Of a DNA stretch of 64,000 nucleotides, positions 1-11,488 are shown piece by piece. The notes beneath the pieces are model-generated. The model was not told where the DNA came from. It was given only the letters and a program-made list of their open reading frames with translations, and did not search any database. The position numbers and the translations under genes were made by a program. This DNA is from Gnetum montanum (lineage: Eukaryota; Streptophyta; Gnetopsida; Gnetales; Gnetaceae). The stretch lies in the NCBI GenBank assembly GCA_015680685.1, contig MNCI01008330.1:382047-446046 (forward strand). Direction: 5' to 3'. Positions within the stretch are counted from its first letter, which is position 1. Each line of letters opens with the position of its first letter.

Positions 1-1716
1 TGATTAGCTTGATGGGTGAGGGTGGATCCATTTTCTCAACCCAAAAAACATAGTTGTCCACAAGGTCAAATCCAAGCACTAGAGAGGTTATAGTACCTCT
101 CATAGAATAACATTCACTTCCAAAAATCTCTAGGAATGTTGCAACTTTCTTAGTGCACTTGTAGGAGGGTAAAGGAACAACTATATTGGTGATGCAGCAC
201 CAAGGGCAAAAGACAATAGTAGAAGTGGTAACTGATAGAATTGCTGACATGCTCAATGCACTTACAACATCTACACCAAATTTCACTATACTCAAAGATG
301 TGTAGACATATGCAGGAACCACAAGCAATAGAACAAACATAGCATAGCATGAAGATTTGCTGAACCAATTAGTAGGAACTAGGCAATTTCTTCTGGATGT
401 CTTTGACCTTCCAGAAAACATTACTGCAACCTAGTCGAAGTCGCTGAAGGCAAGGGGCAAGAACATCATATTAGAAGGGAAACTTGAAATAGCCAAGGAG
501 TGAAATAAATGCTTGGCTATGAAAGTTGTCAAACTGAGCCTAGATTGCCAATTTCACATTCCTTAACTCAACCCTTACAAGAGATGAAGCTATGCAATAG
601 CTTCACACCAAACTAAAAGGGGTTGAGGGTGCAATGAAAATAGTAGTGTTTTATTGATCCTTGGTAGAGGTCAGTCAACACAAGATTCAGAAGACCTTGG
701 ATCAAACTTACCAGGAGAACATCCAACTGACCGTAGAGAACCATCACTTGTGAAATGTTGATGCACACAAGCAACAATTAACTAATGTTATCCATCTATA
801 GTAAGAACAACTAGCTAAAGCAAACACAAAAATAAGGAGATTGACAACACAGCATAGGAATCTCTCCATGGAGAAGGTGCACACCCTTCACCAAAAAACT
901 GCAATCGAGGTAGTTGCCTAGAAATCTAAAGCTCTAAAATTTTAGAAAGTCAAAGATCATTACAAAGGACATGTTAGTCTATAGAAGGAGGAAAATGAAA
1001 AATACATCCAGTTGATGAAGGAAAAAGAAAATGAAGCCCTCCAACAACTCTAGTAAGGTAGAGAAGTTTGGCAACCCATTGTTGATGGGATAGATGCCTA
1101 CATTAAGGCAGAAATCTACACAAAGAAGTTGTAGATTGAGGAGATGATAGAATATATGGAGCTCGCCAATATCTGTTATGAAAATTTGGACATGTTGACT
1201 ACTAGATGGCCATGGTCAAAGCTCAAAAAATAGATGACCAGCTCATACTTGTTGTACAAGGCCAAGTTCAAGCACCACAATGACACCAAGGACAAGCTTG
1301 TAGTGGCTAACACTGAACTTAAAGTTCTCAAGGCATGATTCACTATTCAATGATCAACTACCAAGAACCTGGCTAGAAGGATGAATAACTACCAAGAGCT
1401 ATAGAATGCAGTCAAGATGCTCGACATCAAATGCAAACAGCTCACTACCTAGTTTGTCAATGTGAAGGAGATATTCCCAATAATGCCTTGTCTATGGGAT
1501 CTCCCCATTCCAACCCACATTGGTGATGTTGTGTGGACTATGAATGATCCTTGAAGTAAGGAAGAAAAGATGAAGGAATTACTAGATGCCTATTTCCTTC
1601 CACCAAAGGTTGTAGCCATAGCAGAACAGTCATAGCTACCTAAGCTACCACAAGTGCCCAAAGTCGATGAAGGTCCTTTAGAACCTTAGGATCCACCATC
1701 ACCTGGGACTATTTAA
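1..1716 (+). pseudogene. Decayed extra ORF at the 3' end of the outer Ty3/gypsy-like element
   Basis: A long coding-like stretch is readable on the plus strand despite many stops. From 841 to the stop at 1714-1716 one frame runs for about 290 codons, interrupted almost only by TAG. Another frame carries similar text from about 183 to 560, so at least one indel separates them. The composition is rich in Lys, Glu, Gln and Leu (for example around 985-1050 and 1120-1200), suggesting coiled coil. It lies just upstream of an LTR beginning at 1962, so it sits where Tat/Athila-lineage gypsy elements carry an additional ORF after pol. No RT, RNase H or integrase motif is visible. I do not recognise a family. 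The rest of the element lies before position 1. Confidence 0.5.
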
Positions 1717-1961
1717 TCTTCTCCATCACCTTCATGCCATCAAAGGAAGTGTTATCTAATTCTTTTTATGTAGTCATGTCATGGTGTTCAATTTTGTGTC
1801 ATGAACACTGCAATTTTTGTAATGTGTTGATCTATATGCTCTGGCACTCAATTTTCTCAAGTTATTTAATTTTTTTTTGTTAAGAGCCAATCAATAATTC
1901 TATACCTTCCCAATTTTGTAAAAGAACTCAAGGATAAGTTTTCATTTAGTCATGGGGGTAT

Positions 1962-2265
1962 GATGAGTATCAAAGTGTTGCGTTGACAAGCCCCCGTTGA
2001 TGCAGCCTCATCGAGAAGGTCACGTTTATGTGTTGTTGCTCCATCGATAAGGTCGTGTCGATGTAGCATTTGCTACATTGACGAGGCCCCATCAATGAAA
2101 CCCTAGGGAAAAAACTATAAATATGAGCTCCCATCTATGTTTATGGGAATAAAAAGTCATAATAGTAACAGAGCTTTATAGTTTGCCTATTTGAAAGTTA
2201 GAATATTTTTCTCAAGTGTCCACAATAGGAGTCATTAAGTGTATGGATCTTTATTCAAGCACTAT
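1962..2265 (+). repeat. Outer gypsy-like 3' LTR, first part
   Basis: It begins TGATGAG directly after a short purine-rich tract (catgggggta, 1952-1961), matching the layout at 10008-10018 of the inner element. A TATA-like TATAAATA lies near 2117. The LTR is cut at 2265 by the inner element and resumes at 11489. The two pieces sum to about 896 bp, close to the 870-bp inner LTR, and both end ...CATCA. Its U3 differs from that of the inner LTR, so it is a related subfamily. Confidence 0.75.
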
Positions 2266-3135
2266 TGATAAATCATGTTTTTCATATGCTTCGAGATCAA
2301 GGTGCTGCGATATTAGGTACACGATATTGGATACGCAATATCGCAGCCCAAGATGAAATATTATACATTCGATATCATAAGGTTACTCTTAGGTCTATAA
2401 ATACACTGCTCAAGCACACAATTAGAAGTAGTTTTTGGTAGTCAAGTAGTGAAACTCTTGCAATTTTTTCATTTAAGAGTTAGAATATTTTCCAAGTACC
2501 CACAATAGGAGGTAGAAGTGTGAACAAATCTTTATTCAAGAATTGATGTACTTAAACACACCATTGTGTTGGTAATAAAGACGAACTCTTTGATTCATTC
2601 CTTGCAGCACTTAAGGCTTTTCTTCTTATGCATTTATATATTGTGATTTCATGCAATTTACATTAATACTGTTCATGCAGTACTTAATTTTGATTAATCA
2701 AGAAACCCATTAAAATACACAAGTACAACCCCTTTAATCATACATGTGACACTTGGTAGCTTAGAAGTGATTAGCGTTTGACAACCTAGTAGTGTTTACA
2801 CAAAGTTCAGGATGTGTTTGAGAAGTGGGAATGGTTACTTGTGTTAGGCTATATTAGACTATAGTTTACTTAGTGATTAATCACTCTTACTTTTATTCTT
2901 ATTCTAGGTGAGTAATTTCATAAAAACAAAAAATAATAAAAGTCCTATGCCTCAGTCACACTTAACCATACAATTGCATTTCACAAGTGGGACTGGGAAG
3001 ACAATGAATGAACAACACACACGCACTATTTAGCTCTAGTGTACTTAGTAATTATAGTCTATGGAATTCAACCAGATTGCACGTGAACGCCTATGATTCG
3101 TATGGTTGGGCATAGGGGTACCTTGTTGCTCATCA
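2266..3135 (+). repeat. 5' LTR of inner gypsy element
   Basis: 870 bp, TGATAAATCA at the start and GCTCATCA at the end. It aligns along its length with 10018-10422 plus 11021-11483. It has a TATA box (ctataaata near 2395), a polyadenylation-like AATAAAG near 2574 and a U3 with several GATATC-centred palindromes (2300-2385). Divergence from the 3' LTR is visible by eye and dominated by transitions, so the insertion is old. Confidence 0.92.
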
Positions 3136-3136
3136 T

Positions 3137-3155
3137 TGGTGCCATTGCTAGGGAT
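3137..3155 (+). other. Primer binding site, tRNA-Asp type
   Basis: One base after the LTR, TGGTGCCATTGCTAGGGAT matches the complement of the 3' end of plant tRNA-Asp(GUC), the primer used by many Tat/Athila-lineage elements, except at four positions (3140, 3144, 3149, 3150). All four are C-to-T or G-to-A changes at CpG sites of the canonical site. Confidence 0.85.
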
Positions 3156-3272
3156 TGTAGTTCTACGTGAGCTATCGTTGTTCGAACCTTAAGAGTCAAA
3201 TCCTATGAAAAAAATTTATTATAATTTAATTAAACCTTAACTGAACACTACCTATAAATTCATTAATAAAAA

Positions 3273-4640
3273 ATGTCTTCTTCTCACAAGAGTCCATCTC
3301 CACCCAGGGTAGTCCAGGTGCCTCAATAATGTCAGGTGGTAGATGCTCATCCTGATGAGTATGTACCTAACTTCATCTTCATCTTGCATCAAGATGAACT
3401 ATTGTAATGGTGCGATATGGAAGGTAACATTGTGTTGCCACCTAATCTATCTATTCTAGTGATGCTCCAGCTAATTCTCACATGACACAGGCTTCAACAC
3501 CTTCATGGAGAGTATGAAATGCGAGATCCTGACTCAAGGAATTATCATCCCACTAAAGCACAAAGATTAAGGGATTTTCAGTTGGAGCACCAACATGAGC
3601 TTGTGAAGGGCAAGGGGTCAAATATTTTTCCACCTATGCTTGGCCTAATTGATGAAGGTAATTACTTCTTTAGTGATTCTCTTCTCTTTCACTTTGTTCA
3701 AGGAGCCCTCAACCAGAATGTACAATCCACAATTCATAATCTATGTTCTAGTCAAAATGGATCCAATGACAAAAATGGATCTAGAGAAGCATGTCAAAAA
3801 AATGGGAACAAAGGAGATCATGATCACAATCATGGTCATGAGCATCAAAGGAAGGATGATAGGTGTCAGAGTGGAGCAAGTTCCTCTTCTTCTTCCCCCT
3901 CATCATCATCTTCTTCTTCATCTAGTTCAGATCATGGCCGCAGAAGAAATAACCATGATGGAGGTGACTGACGGAACCAGAATAACAGTAGGGACCATCG
4001 AGACAATCATGACCGAAGATGTGGGCAATCTAGAGAATCCCATCATCAAGAAAAAATGGCTAGTAGAGAACATTGTAGGCACCATCATCATGGCCTTGAT
4101 GAACCTCTACTTGCTACTCAAGACATGTTGAATATTGCAAAGGCTATGAGGATTCCAACAAGACACATGAAGGACAACAAAATAAAGAAGTTGTACATGA
4201 ACAACATCCCTTGATTCAAGGAAGGATATGATGCTGATCCTCAAAATCATATTTGGGCCTTTTAAGATGCATGGACCTTGCAAAATATTGAGAATGACTG
4301 GCAAAAGTTGAAATTATTTCCAAGGACACTCATATAGGAAGTAGAAAATTAGTATTAATCCTTGGAACTAGAATCAATCAAGCAATGGAGTACAATGTTG
4401 GAATTTTCAATGGCAAATATCAAATGTACTCCCAAGTATCCACTAAGGAAACAAATTCAAGGGTGGAAACAAGGGAATCATGAGCACTTGGATGCTGCTA
4501 TTGGCCGATACTACTCTCTGTTGCATAGGTGTCCCAGCCATGGATACTCTTAGCTTGATCAGCTCCACCAAATCATAGATGCGTTACAGTCTAAAACCAG
4601 GAAAACCCTTGGCATCTATTCCCAAGGGAGATTGATAGAG
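3273..4640 (+). pseudogene. gag of inner gypsy element, decayed
   Basis: The frame opens with ATG at 3273, 137 bases after the LTR, and continues through 3971 with early stops. The longest open piece is 3519-3971. Residues about 165-230 are low complexity: His/Asp/Asn-rich, then a run of serines (3886-3930), then Arg/Asn/His-rich. From about 4090 to 4640 a helical, tryptophan-containing capsid-like part follows (motifs such as MLNIAKAMRIP and a later IKQWSTMLEF), interrupted by stops. No CCHC zinc knuckle is visible. The protein would form the particle in which the RNA is copied. The assignment rests mainly on position between primer site and pol. Confidence 0.65.
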
Positions 4641-4739
4641 TTAAACACTCTTCAAATTTAAAAATTAATTGAAGTATCCAAGGAGGAGGGATAATTGAGA
4701 AAACATGAAAGTGTAGAAGAATACAATAGGGACCCTTCT

Positions 4740-7700
4740 ATTTAAAAAAAGAGGGTTCGATTTTGTAATAGTGAGGATGAATTCACCAGAGATGAGGTGG
4801 TTAATCAAAAAACTATTTGTGGGTGGTCCTAGTAATCAAAGTGGAGAACTACAAGGGAGCTTTTCAATTATTATGGGAAGGATGTGGTTAAGTACTATTG
4901 ATGCCAAAATGGGCATTAGAGATATTTCCTTAGAAATATCAAAAGAAAATGAGTTTGGAAAGATTGAGAAGAAGAGAGTTCCATGTATCGCGTACAACGA
5001 TTCAAAGTGCCATTGTGTGTAGAAGTTATTGTCAGTAAAGCAAACATCCATCTCTACCTATAAGTAGTGTGCACCAGAAGCTGAGATCTAGAGATGTATA
5101 TACATAGCAACCACAAAAGAAGAAGGCACCCAGTGGCTAACAACTAATTCTAGCAGTAATGCATTATGCATGGAACCTACTGAGGGCCTAACATACGAAT
5201 ATGTTGTAACTATGGATGTACTCGAGCAACTTCATCACTAGCTCTCTGAAGGAGCAAATGATGATGTCAATTAGGGTGAGCTAGAAATTCCTAACAATTT
5301 TAAACAAGAGCCCCTTGAATTGAAGACACTACAAGCTGGAAGGGAGTACATATTCTTGAAAAATGAGAGGTCGATTATTATTAATGCCAAACTTGCTACA
5401 GAACAGAAGAAAAAGTTGATAAAATTTTTGGAAAAGTAGTCAGCAGCCTTTGCTTAGTCATATTCCAAACTCACTAGGATAGATCCAAGAATATGCCAAC
5501 ACTGAATATACACTGACCCCACCATTAAGTCGAAACAACAGCCACAGTGCCATTTGAATCCCAAGTTAAAGCAGATTGTTAAAGAGGAAATTTAACAACT
5601 CCTCAAAGTGGGATTCATCTACCTTGTCACAGATAGTGAGTGGGTGAGTCCACTCGTGATTGTACCAAAGAAAGGAGGCAAATGGCAAGTGTGCATTGAT
5701 TTCTAACTGCTCAACATGGCAACTTTCAAGGATCATTTTCCATTTCCTTTTGTTGACCAAGTGCTAGACACCATTTCTGGGCATAGCTATTACCGATTTC
5801 TAAATGGTTATAGTGGTTATAGCCAAATCCGAATTGCACTAGAGGACCAAGCAAAGACAACTTTCACAAGTCCTTGGGGGAATTTTGCTTACCATTAGAT
5901 GCCATTTGATTTATGTAATGCCCTAGCCACATTTCAACAATTACTTCTCAGCATTTTCCAATAAGAGATCAGTAGTAGGGTAGAAGTTTTCATGGATGAT
6001 TTTTCTACCTACGAAGCTATGTTTGAGCAAGCCCTAGACCATTTTGAGTAGGTGTTGAAGAGATTTGTTGAAACAAACCTCTAGTTCAACTGAGAAAGAA
6101 ACCATCTTATGGTCTAGGAGGGCATAGTCTTAGGGCATCATATCTCAAAAGTAGGAATTAAGGTGGACCCTAAAAAAATAAGGGTCATCCAAGGAATAGC
6201 TCACCAACCCAAAATAGTCAAAGAAGTACTGTTATTCCTTGGTCATATTGGCTACTACCGGTGCTTCATTGAGAATTTTTCCAAAATTTCCAAGCCATTG
6301 GTAGAATTGACAAGAAAGGATGCATCATTCTTCTAGACCCATGCATGTGAAATAGCATTTCAGCGATTGAAATAAAAGCTTATTGAAACCCCCATTCTAT
6401 AAGCACCTAATTGGTCTAGATCGTCTCATGTGATGACCAATGCATCGAATTATGCTTTGGGGGTAGTGGTTACACAAATGGATGATCAAAAACGTCCTTA
6501 TTACAGTCACTATGTAAGATGGAGCGTTACAAGTGCACAACTGAACTACATCATCACAGAAAAAAAGTTGATGGTAATGGTGTTCACCATAGAGAAATTC
6601 ATGCACTATGTGCTTGGCTACAAAGTGTTCGTGCACACAGATCATAGCACCATCCAATTTCTAATGAATAAACCAACGATAAGCCCCCATGTCATACAGT
6701 GGCTCGTGATTTTGTAGGAGTTCAAGCTCACAATGGTAGATCAAAAAGGTGTGGAGAATATAGTTGTAGATCACTTATCGTGACTAAGATGGGATGACAA
6801 GGAGAAAGAGAACCCTTTATCTGATTAGTTCCCTGATGAATCTCTCCTTGTAGGGGCTATTAATGCACCAATGCTTGATGAACCAAAATGGTATGATACC
6901 ATCCTCACTTATCTACTCAAGCAAGAACTATCACAAGGGCTGGACACAAGAAAAAAACAACAGTTTCTTCACCAAGTCAAGCATTTCATGGAGATTAATG
7001 GAAACCTTTACAAAGTCTATCCTGATGGCCTAGTACGTTGGTGTGTTCCTTATACGGATAAACAACACATTCTCTAGGATGCTCATGAAGGTCCTTGTGG
7101 GGGTCATTATGTTGGAAGATGCATGACCATAAAAATCCTCATTGTAGGATATTATTGGCCAACAATCTTCAGGGATGCACACCAATTCATCTACACTTGT
7201 GATTGTTGCTAGAGGGATGGTGGAATGATAGCTCAAATGGAGGGGCCACAGCAATGGATTCAACCTCTTAAGCCATTTGACATTTGGGGCATTGACCTTA
7301 TGGGTCCCATCACACCTTTATCAAATGGAAAGGCATATATAATAGTCGCAATTGACTATTGTACCAAGTGGGCAGAAGCAGCAGCTGTCACCAACTGTAC
7401 ATTTACCACTGCTACTCGATTTGTATAACAAAACATCANTGTAGGATCTTATTGACCAACAATCTTCAGGGATGCACACCAATTCATCTACACTTGTGAT
7501 TGTTGCTAGAGGGATGGTGGAATGATAGCTCGAATGGAGGGGCCACAGCAATGGATTCAACCTCTTAAGCCATTTGACATTTGGGGCATTGACCTTATGG
7601 GTCCCATCACACCTTTATCAAATGGAAAGGCATATATAATAGTCGCAATTGACTATTGTACCAAGTGGGCAGAAGCAGCAGCTGTCACCAACTGTACATT

Positions 7701-8545
7701 TACCACTGCTACTCGATTTGTATAACAAAACATCATAAACAGATTTGGTGTACCTTGTGCATTAATTTCTGATAATGGAACTCATTTTACAGGTGTCACT
7801 TTCTAGAAATTGATGCAATGCTTGGTGGTTGAGCATAAACTCACAACACCATATCACCCCCAAGCCAATGGTCAAGCTGATGTCACTAATCAAGAGATTA
7901 CAAAAATTTTAACATGTACCATTAGCAAATATCAAAGGGACTAGAGCACTAATTTAAATGATGCCCTTTGGGCCTATCGCTCCACATGAAAGCTTCCCAT
8001 AGGTTATTCTCCCTATGAGCTCATGTACAGAAAACTACCAACACTACCCATCCAATCCAAACTCCATACACTCTCTACAACCTGTGATCTTGACCTAAAT
8101 CTAAGTCAAGCATAAAAGGAACGATTAATGAATCTCAATTTGCTAGACGAAAATTGTTTAATGGCCCTATTATCTAATAAAATGTATAAGGAATTCAACA
8201 AGAAACACCATGACCTTAAAATAAGAAAATTCAAGTTTCAACTAGAAGACAAGGTTCTCTATTGGAATCCTACACATGTACCCCAACAAACCAAATTTTA
8301 AACATTGTGGGAAGGACCTTACATTATTGATGAGACTTTTCCATCTGAGACTTTTCCATCTGGGGCCATGATCATCTACAAACCTAATAACCTAGACAAG
8401 AAATAATTAGTTAACATCCAACAAATAAAGCCTTTCCATGAGCCTAAGCCAACCAACTCAACAAACACGTCGCCAGATGGACAACCACACTTAATCTTTC
8501 AGATCTCCCTCTTCCAACTTAGTCATGGAGGAGATGGCCACCCAT
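4740..8545 (+). pseudogene. pol of inner gypsy element (RT, RNase H, integrase), decayed
   Basis: Domains are readable in order on the plus strand. 4740-5280 is the place of the protease but no DSG/DTG motif is clear. RT, about 5390-6310, shows WVSPLVIVPKKGGKWQVCID, then FMDDFS near 5992 with the catalytic aspartates kept. RNase H, about 6420-6780, shows TNASNYALG and HTDHSTIQFL. Integrase, 7030-8450, shows the zinc-binding region, GIDLMGPI, ISDNGTHF and PYHPQANGQ, so the first two catalytic positions can be seen. A C-terminal chromatin-facing part runs to about 8545. More than twenty in-frame stops break it, mostly TAG where relatives have Gln or Trp. It would have encoded the replication and insertion enzymes. 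Confidence 0.92.
7144..7737 (+). repeat. 297-bp tandem duplication inside integrase
   Basis: 7144-7440 and 7441-7737 are near-identical, differing at only a few bases (for example gctcaaatg versus gctcgaatg). The unit is 99 codons and spans the zinc-finger end and the first catalytic part of integrase. A single N at 7439 lies exactly at the junction, so an assembly join is as likely as a true duplication. Confidence 0.9.
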
Positions 8546-10017
8546 ACTAACACTTTATGTAGCTCCTTAGTTTTTGACTTTTTTCTTTTACACAATTTTG
8601 GTTTTACAATTTTTTGTTTTTATCTTCTTTCTTTTACATATTTATATTTTTCAGGTTATTGATCTTTTCTTAGTTTTGGTTTTATACCATCATTAATATA
8701 TTTAATATTTATTTCCTACTCTTTTACTTTCTTTTATGTTTGCTTGTGTTTGATGTGTTGCTCTACTTTTTCTGCTAATAAGATGGTAAGTACAATGGTA
8801 ATGCGCTACTCGATGATGGTATGTTTCATTTGTAATTTGATTATTGATGTCTAGTTTCTGACTTTGAATGTCATTACATATGACTGGGACATGGTTTCTT
8901 TTCATGTAACAGGCAGTGAGTCCACATCATCCACCCATCCGCATACTCTATGGTTTTTCTTATTTTGGAAGTGTGTAGTCTCTTCTTTATTAATGCAACT
9001 TTAATACATTGGTGACTTGTGTAGTTTCTAGAATTGGGAAGGAATCAAAGGTTTGAACAGGGTGTGGCTTCAAAGGGATGTAGTATTCTTCGTGCTTTTT
9101 TATTTTCCGATGTGCAAGAGTGTTCTCATAAGCTTCTCATTGTTCCTATGTCAGGTTTCTCAATCAATTACTTCTGGGTTTTTGTACTTAACTTTCTATA
9201 ACCATTAATCATCCATGGTGCCTATGGACTCCTTGGTTTAAAGTTATGCAAGGGCATAAAAGGCCTATTCCTACTTTGGGGAGGACCCACTTACACATCT
9301 TTTGGTTCAGTTAAGTTAAGTTCTTTACCCTTAGACATTGTTACAATCAAATTCTTTTTATTTACCCCATCCATGCCATCCAATTGTACACATCTTCACA
9401 ACTACTTTTTCGTGAATTTCTTCTTATTATTATTATTGTTGTGAATTTCTATACCCTCTTTCAATTATTCCTTGTGTTAAGCTTTTTCTAAATTTTATGG
9501 ATCACTTCTCTTACTTAACCCATTTGTCAGTCTTTCCACTAACACTATCAAGCAACCAATCTATCACAATCACAACTCAGCTAGATAAAATCACCGATGA
9601 GACAAGGTATTCATCCATTATCTGTTACATTATATATACTAATCCTTGGTTTTATTGTGATTTCAGTGGGAAGTGTGAACTGGAAGCGAGACTATCTTCA
9701 CTAAGGAGGATGCAACAATATCACTCACAAGAGATTATTCATGACCACTAAATCTCTTTTACCTCTCCCTCATTCTTTTGTTGCCAAGACTGGTTGGATG
9801 TCCTTTGGATCCATGGGTGTTCTTTCCTATTGTCATGAACACCCAATTTTGTACACAATTGTAATGTTATATGCTCGAGCACTTCTGTATTTGTCTATTT
9901 TCTTTATGTCACTCTGCATGTCAATCAAATAAGTCCACACCCCCAAATATATTTTGTAAAGGACTTGTTCCTCTTCTTCTATACTCAAGGATGAGTTTTC
10001 ATTCAGTCATGGAGGTA
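8546..10017 (+). other. Untranslated 3' region of the inner gypsy element with polypurine tract
   Basis: T-rich sequence without a credible gene between the end of integrase and the 3' LTR. From about 9820 it resembles the end of the outer element at 1790-1961 (shared gtcatgaacac, tatatgctc, actcaaggat). The short purine tract ggaggta (10011-10017) abuts the LTR and is the probable plus-strand primer. The extra ORF seen in the outer element is absent here. Confidence 0.65.
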
Positions 10018-10422
10018 TGATACATCATGTTTTTCATATGCTTCGATACCAGGGTGGCCATGATATCAAGTACAAGATATCAAGTATGCGATATCGTGGC
10101 CCAAGATGCGATATCGTACATTCAATATCACAAGGTTACTCTTGGGTCTATAAATACAATGCTCGGTCACATGATTAGAAGTAGTTTTTGGTAGTCAAGT
10201 ACCGAAACTCTTGCAATTTGTTCATTTGAGAGTTAGAATATTTTCCAAGTGCCCACAGCAGGAGGTCTAAGTGTGAACGGATCTTTATTCAAGCATTGAT
10301 GTATCTAAACACACCATTGTGTTAGCAATAAAGATCAACTCTTTGATTCATTCCTTGCAGCACTTGAGGCTTTCCTTATGCATTTATATATTGTGATTTC
10401 ATGCAATTTACATTAATATTGT
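10018..10422 (+). repeat. 3' LTR of inner gypsy element, first part
   Basis: It begins TGATACATCATG and aligns with 2266 onward. TATAAATA is at 10149-10156. It is interrupted at 10423 by an inverted LTR with target duplication ATTGT, and the 5' LTR keeps the uninterrupted site near 2675-2690. Confidence 0.9.
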
Positions 10423-11015
10423 TGATGAGTGGCAAGGTACCCCTACACTCAACCATACGAATACGAGCGTTACACACGCNNNNNNNNNNNNNNNNNNNNN
10501 NNNNNNNNNNNNNNNNNNNNNNNNNNNNNNNNNNNNNNNNNNNNNNNNNNNNNNNNNNNNNNNNNNNNNNNNNNNNNNNNNNNNNNNNNNNNNNNNNNNN
10601 NNNNNNNNNNNNNNNNNNNNNNNNNNNNNNNNNNNNNNNNNNNNNNNNNNNNNNNNNNNNNNNNNNNNNNNNNNNNNNNNNNNNNNNNNNNNNNNNNNNN
10701 NNNNNNNNNNNNNNNNNNNNNNNNNNNNNNNNNNNNNNNNNNNAATAAAGATCCATTCACTTTGGGACTCCCACTGTGGACACATGGAAATTACTCTAAC
10801 TCTGGAATGGAAAAACTACAAGAGTTTGGATACAGTCTAGATCTAGATTGAGAAACAAGAGAGAGCCACCTCTTATTTATAGATTTGGAGGCGCACTGCG
10901 ATATCGCATACGCAATATCACGGGGAATGCGATATCGCGGCGGACATGATATTGCAGTGGACATGATATTGCGGTGGACGCAATATCGCAACCCATGCGA
11001 TATCGCGTACCATCA
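10423..11015 (-). mobile_element. Inverted LTR (solo LTR or collapsed element) inside the 3' LTR
   Basis: 10423-10470 is the reverse complement of the gypsy LTR end (compare 11440-11483) and 11015 ends CATCA, so this is an LTR in minus orientation. A perfect 5-bp target duplication ATTGT flanks it (10418-10422 and 11016-11020). On the minus strand a TATA-like box reads at about 10875-10882. The U3 at 10895-11010 holds a dense GCGATATCGC-type palindrome array. A 264-base N gap lies inside, so a full element collapsed by the assembler cannot be excluded. Confidence 0.85.
10480..10743. other. Assembly gap (Ns)
   Basis: A run of 264 Ns inside the inverted LTR. No content can be inferred and the real length may differ. 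Confidence 1.
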
Positions 11016-11020
11016 ATTGT

Positions 11021-11483
11021 TCATGGAGTAATTAATTTTGATTAATCAAGCAACCCATTAAAATACACAAGCATGACCCCTTCGAGCATACGTGTGACAC
11101 TCGGTAGCTTAGAAGCGATTAGCTTTTAACAACCCAGCAATGTTTACACAAAGTTCAGGATGTGTCCGAGAAGTGGGAATGGTTACTTGTGTTAGGCTAG
11201 ATTAGACTATAATTTACTTAGCAATTAATCACTCTTACTTTTATTCTTGTTATAGGTGAGTAATTTCATAAAAACACAAAATAATAAAAATATTATGCTT
11301 CAGTCAAACTTAACCATACAGTTGCATTCCACAAGTAGGACTGGAAAGACAATGAACGAATAACACACATGCACTATTTAGCTCTAGTGTACTTAGTAAT
11401 TATAGTCTACGAAATTCGACCGGATCGCACGTGAACACCTATGATTCGTATGGTTGGGCATAGGGGTACCTTGTCGCTCATCA
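11021..11483 (+). repeat. 3' LTR of inner gypsy element, second part
   Basis: Continues the alignment with 2685-3135 of the 5' LTR after the inverted insertion and ends GCTCATCA at 11483, followed by the target duplicate ACTAT. Confidence 0.9.
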
Positions 11484-11488
11484 ACTAT

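Larger units (their letters stand above)
2266..11483 (+). mobile_element. Full-length degenerate Ty3/gypsy LTR retrotransposon (inner)
   Basis: Both LTRs, a tRNA-Asp-type primer site, gag, pol in the order RT-RNase H-integrase, and a perfect 5-bp target duplication ACTAT (2261-2265 and 11484-11488) delimit the element exactly. LTRs start TGAT and end ATCA. Pol order and primer type fit the Tat/Athila side of Ty3/gypsy. Every ORF is interrupted by stops, so it is dead. It sits inside the 3' LTR of an older relative and has itself been hit by an inverted LTR in its 3' LTR. Its length includes a 297-bp tandem duplication in integrase and a 264-base N gap. Confidence 0.93.

Noticed and set aside
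3519-3971. 150-aa ORF as a host Ser/His-rich protein gene
   Set aside because: It lies in the gag frame just after the primer site of a delimited gypsy element.
10376-10851. Open frames across the first N gap
   Set aside because: They consist largely of unknown residues from Ns.
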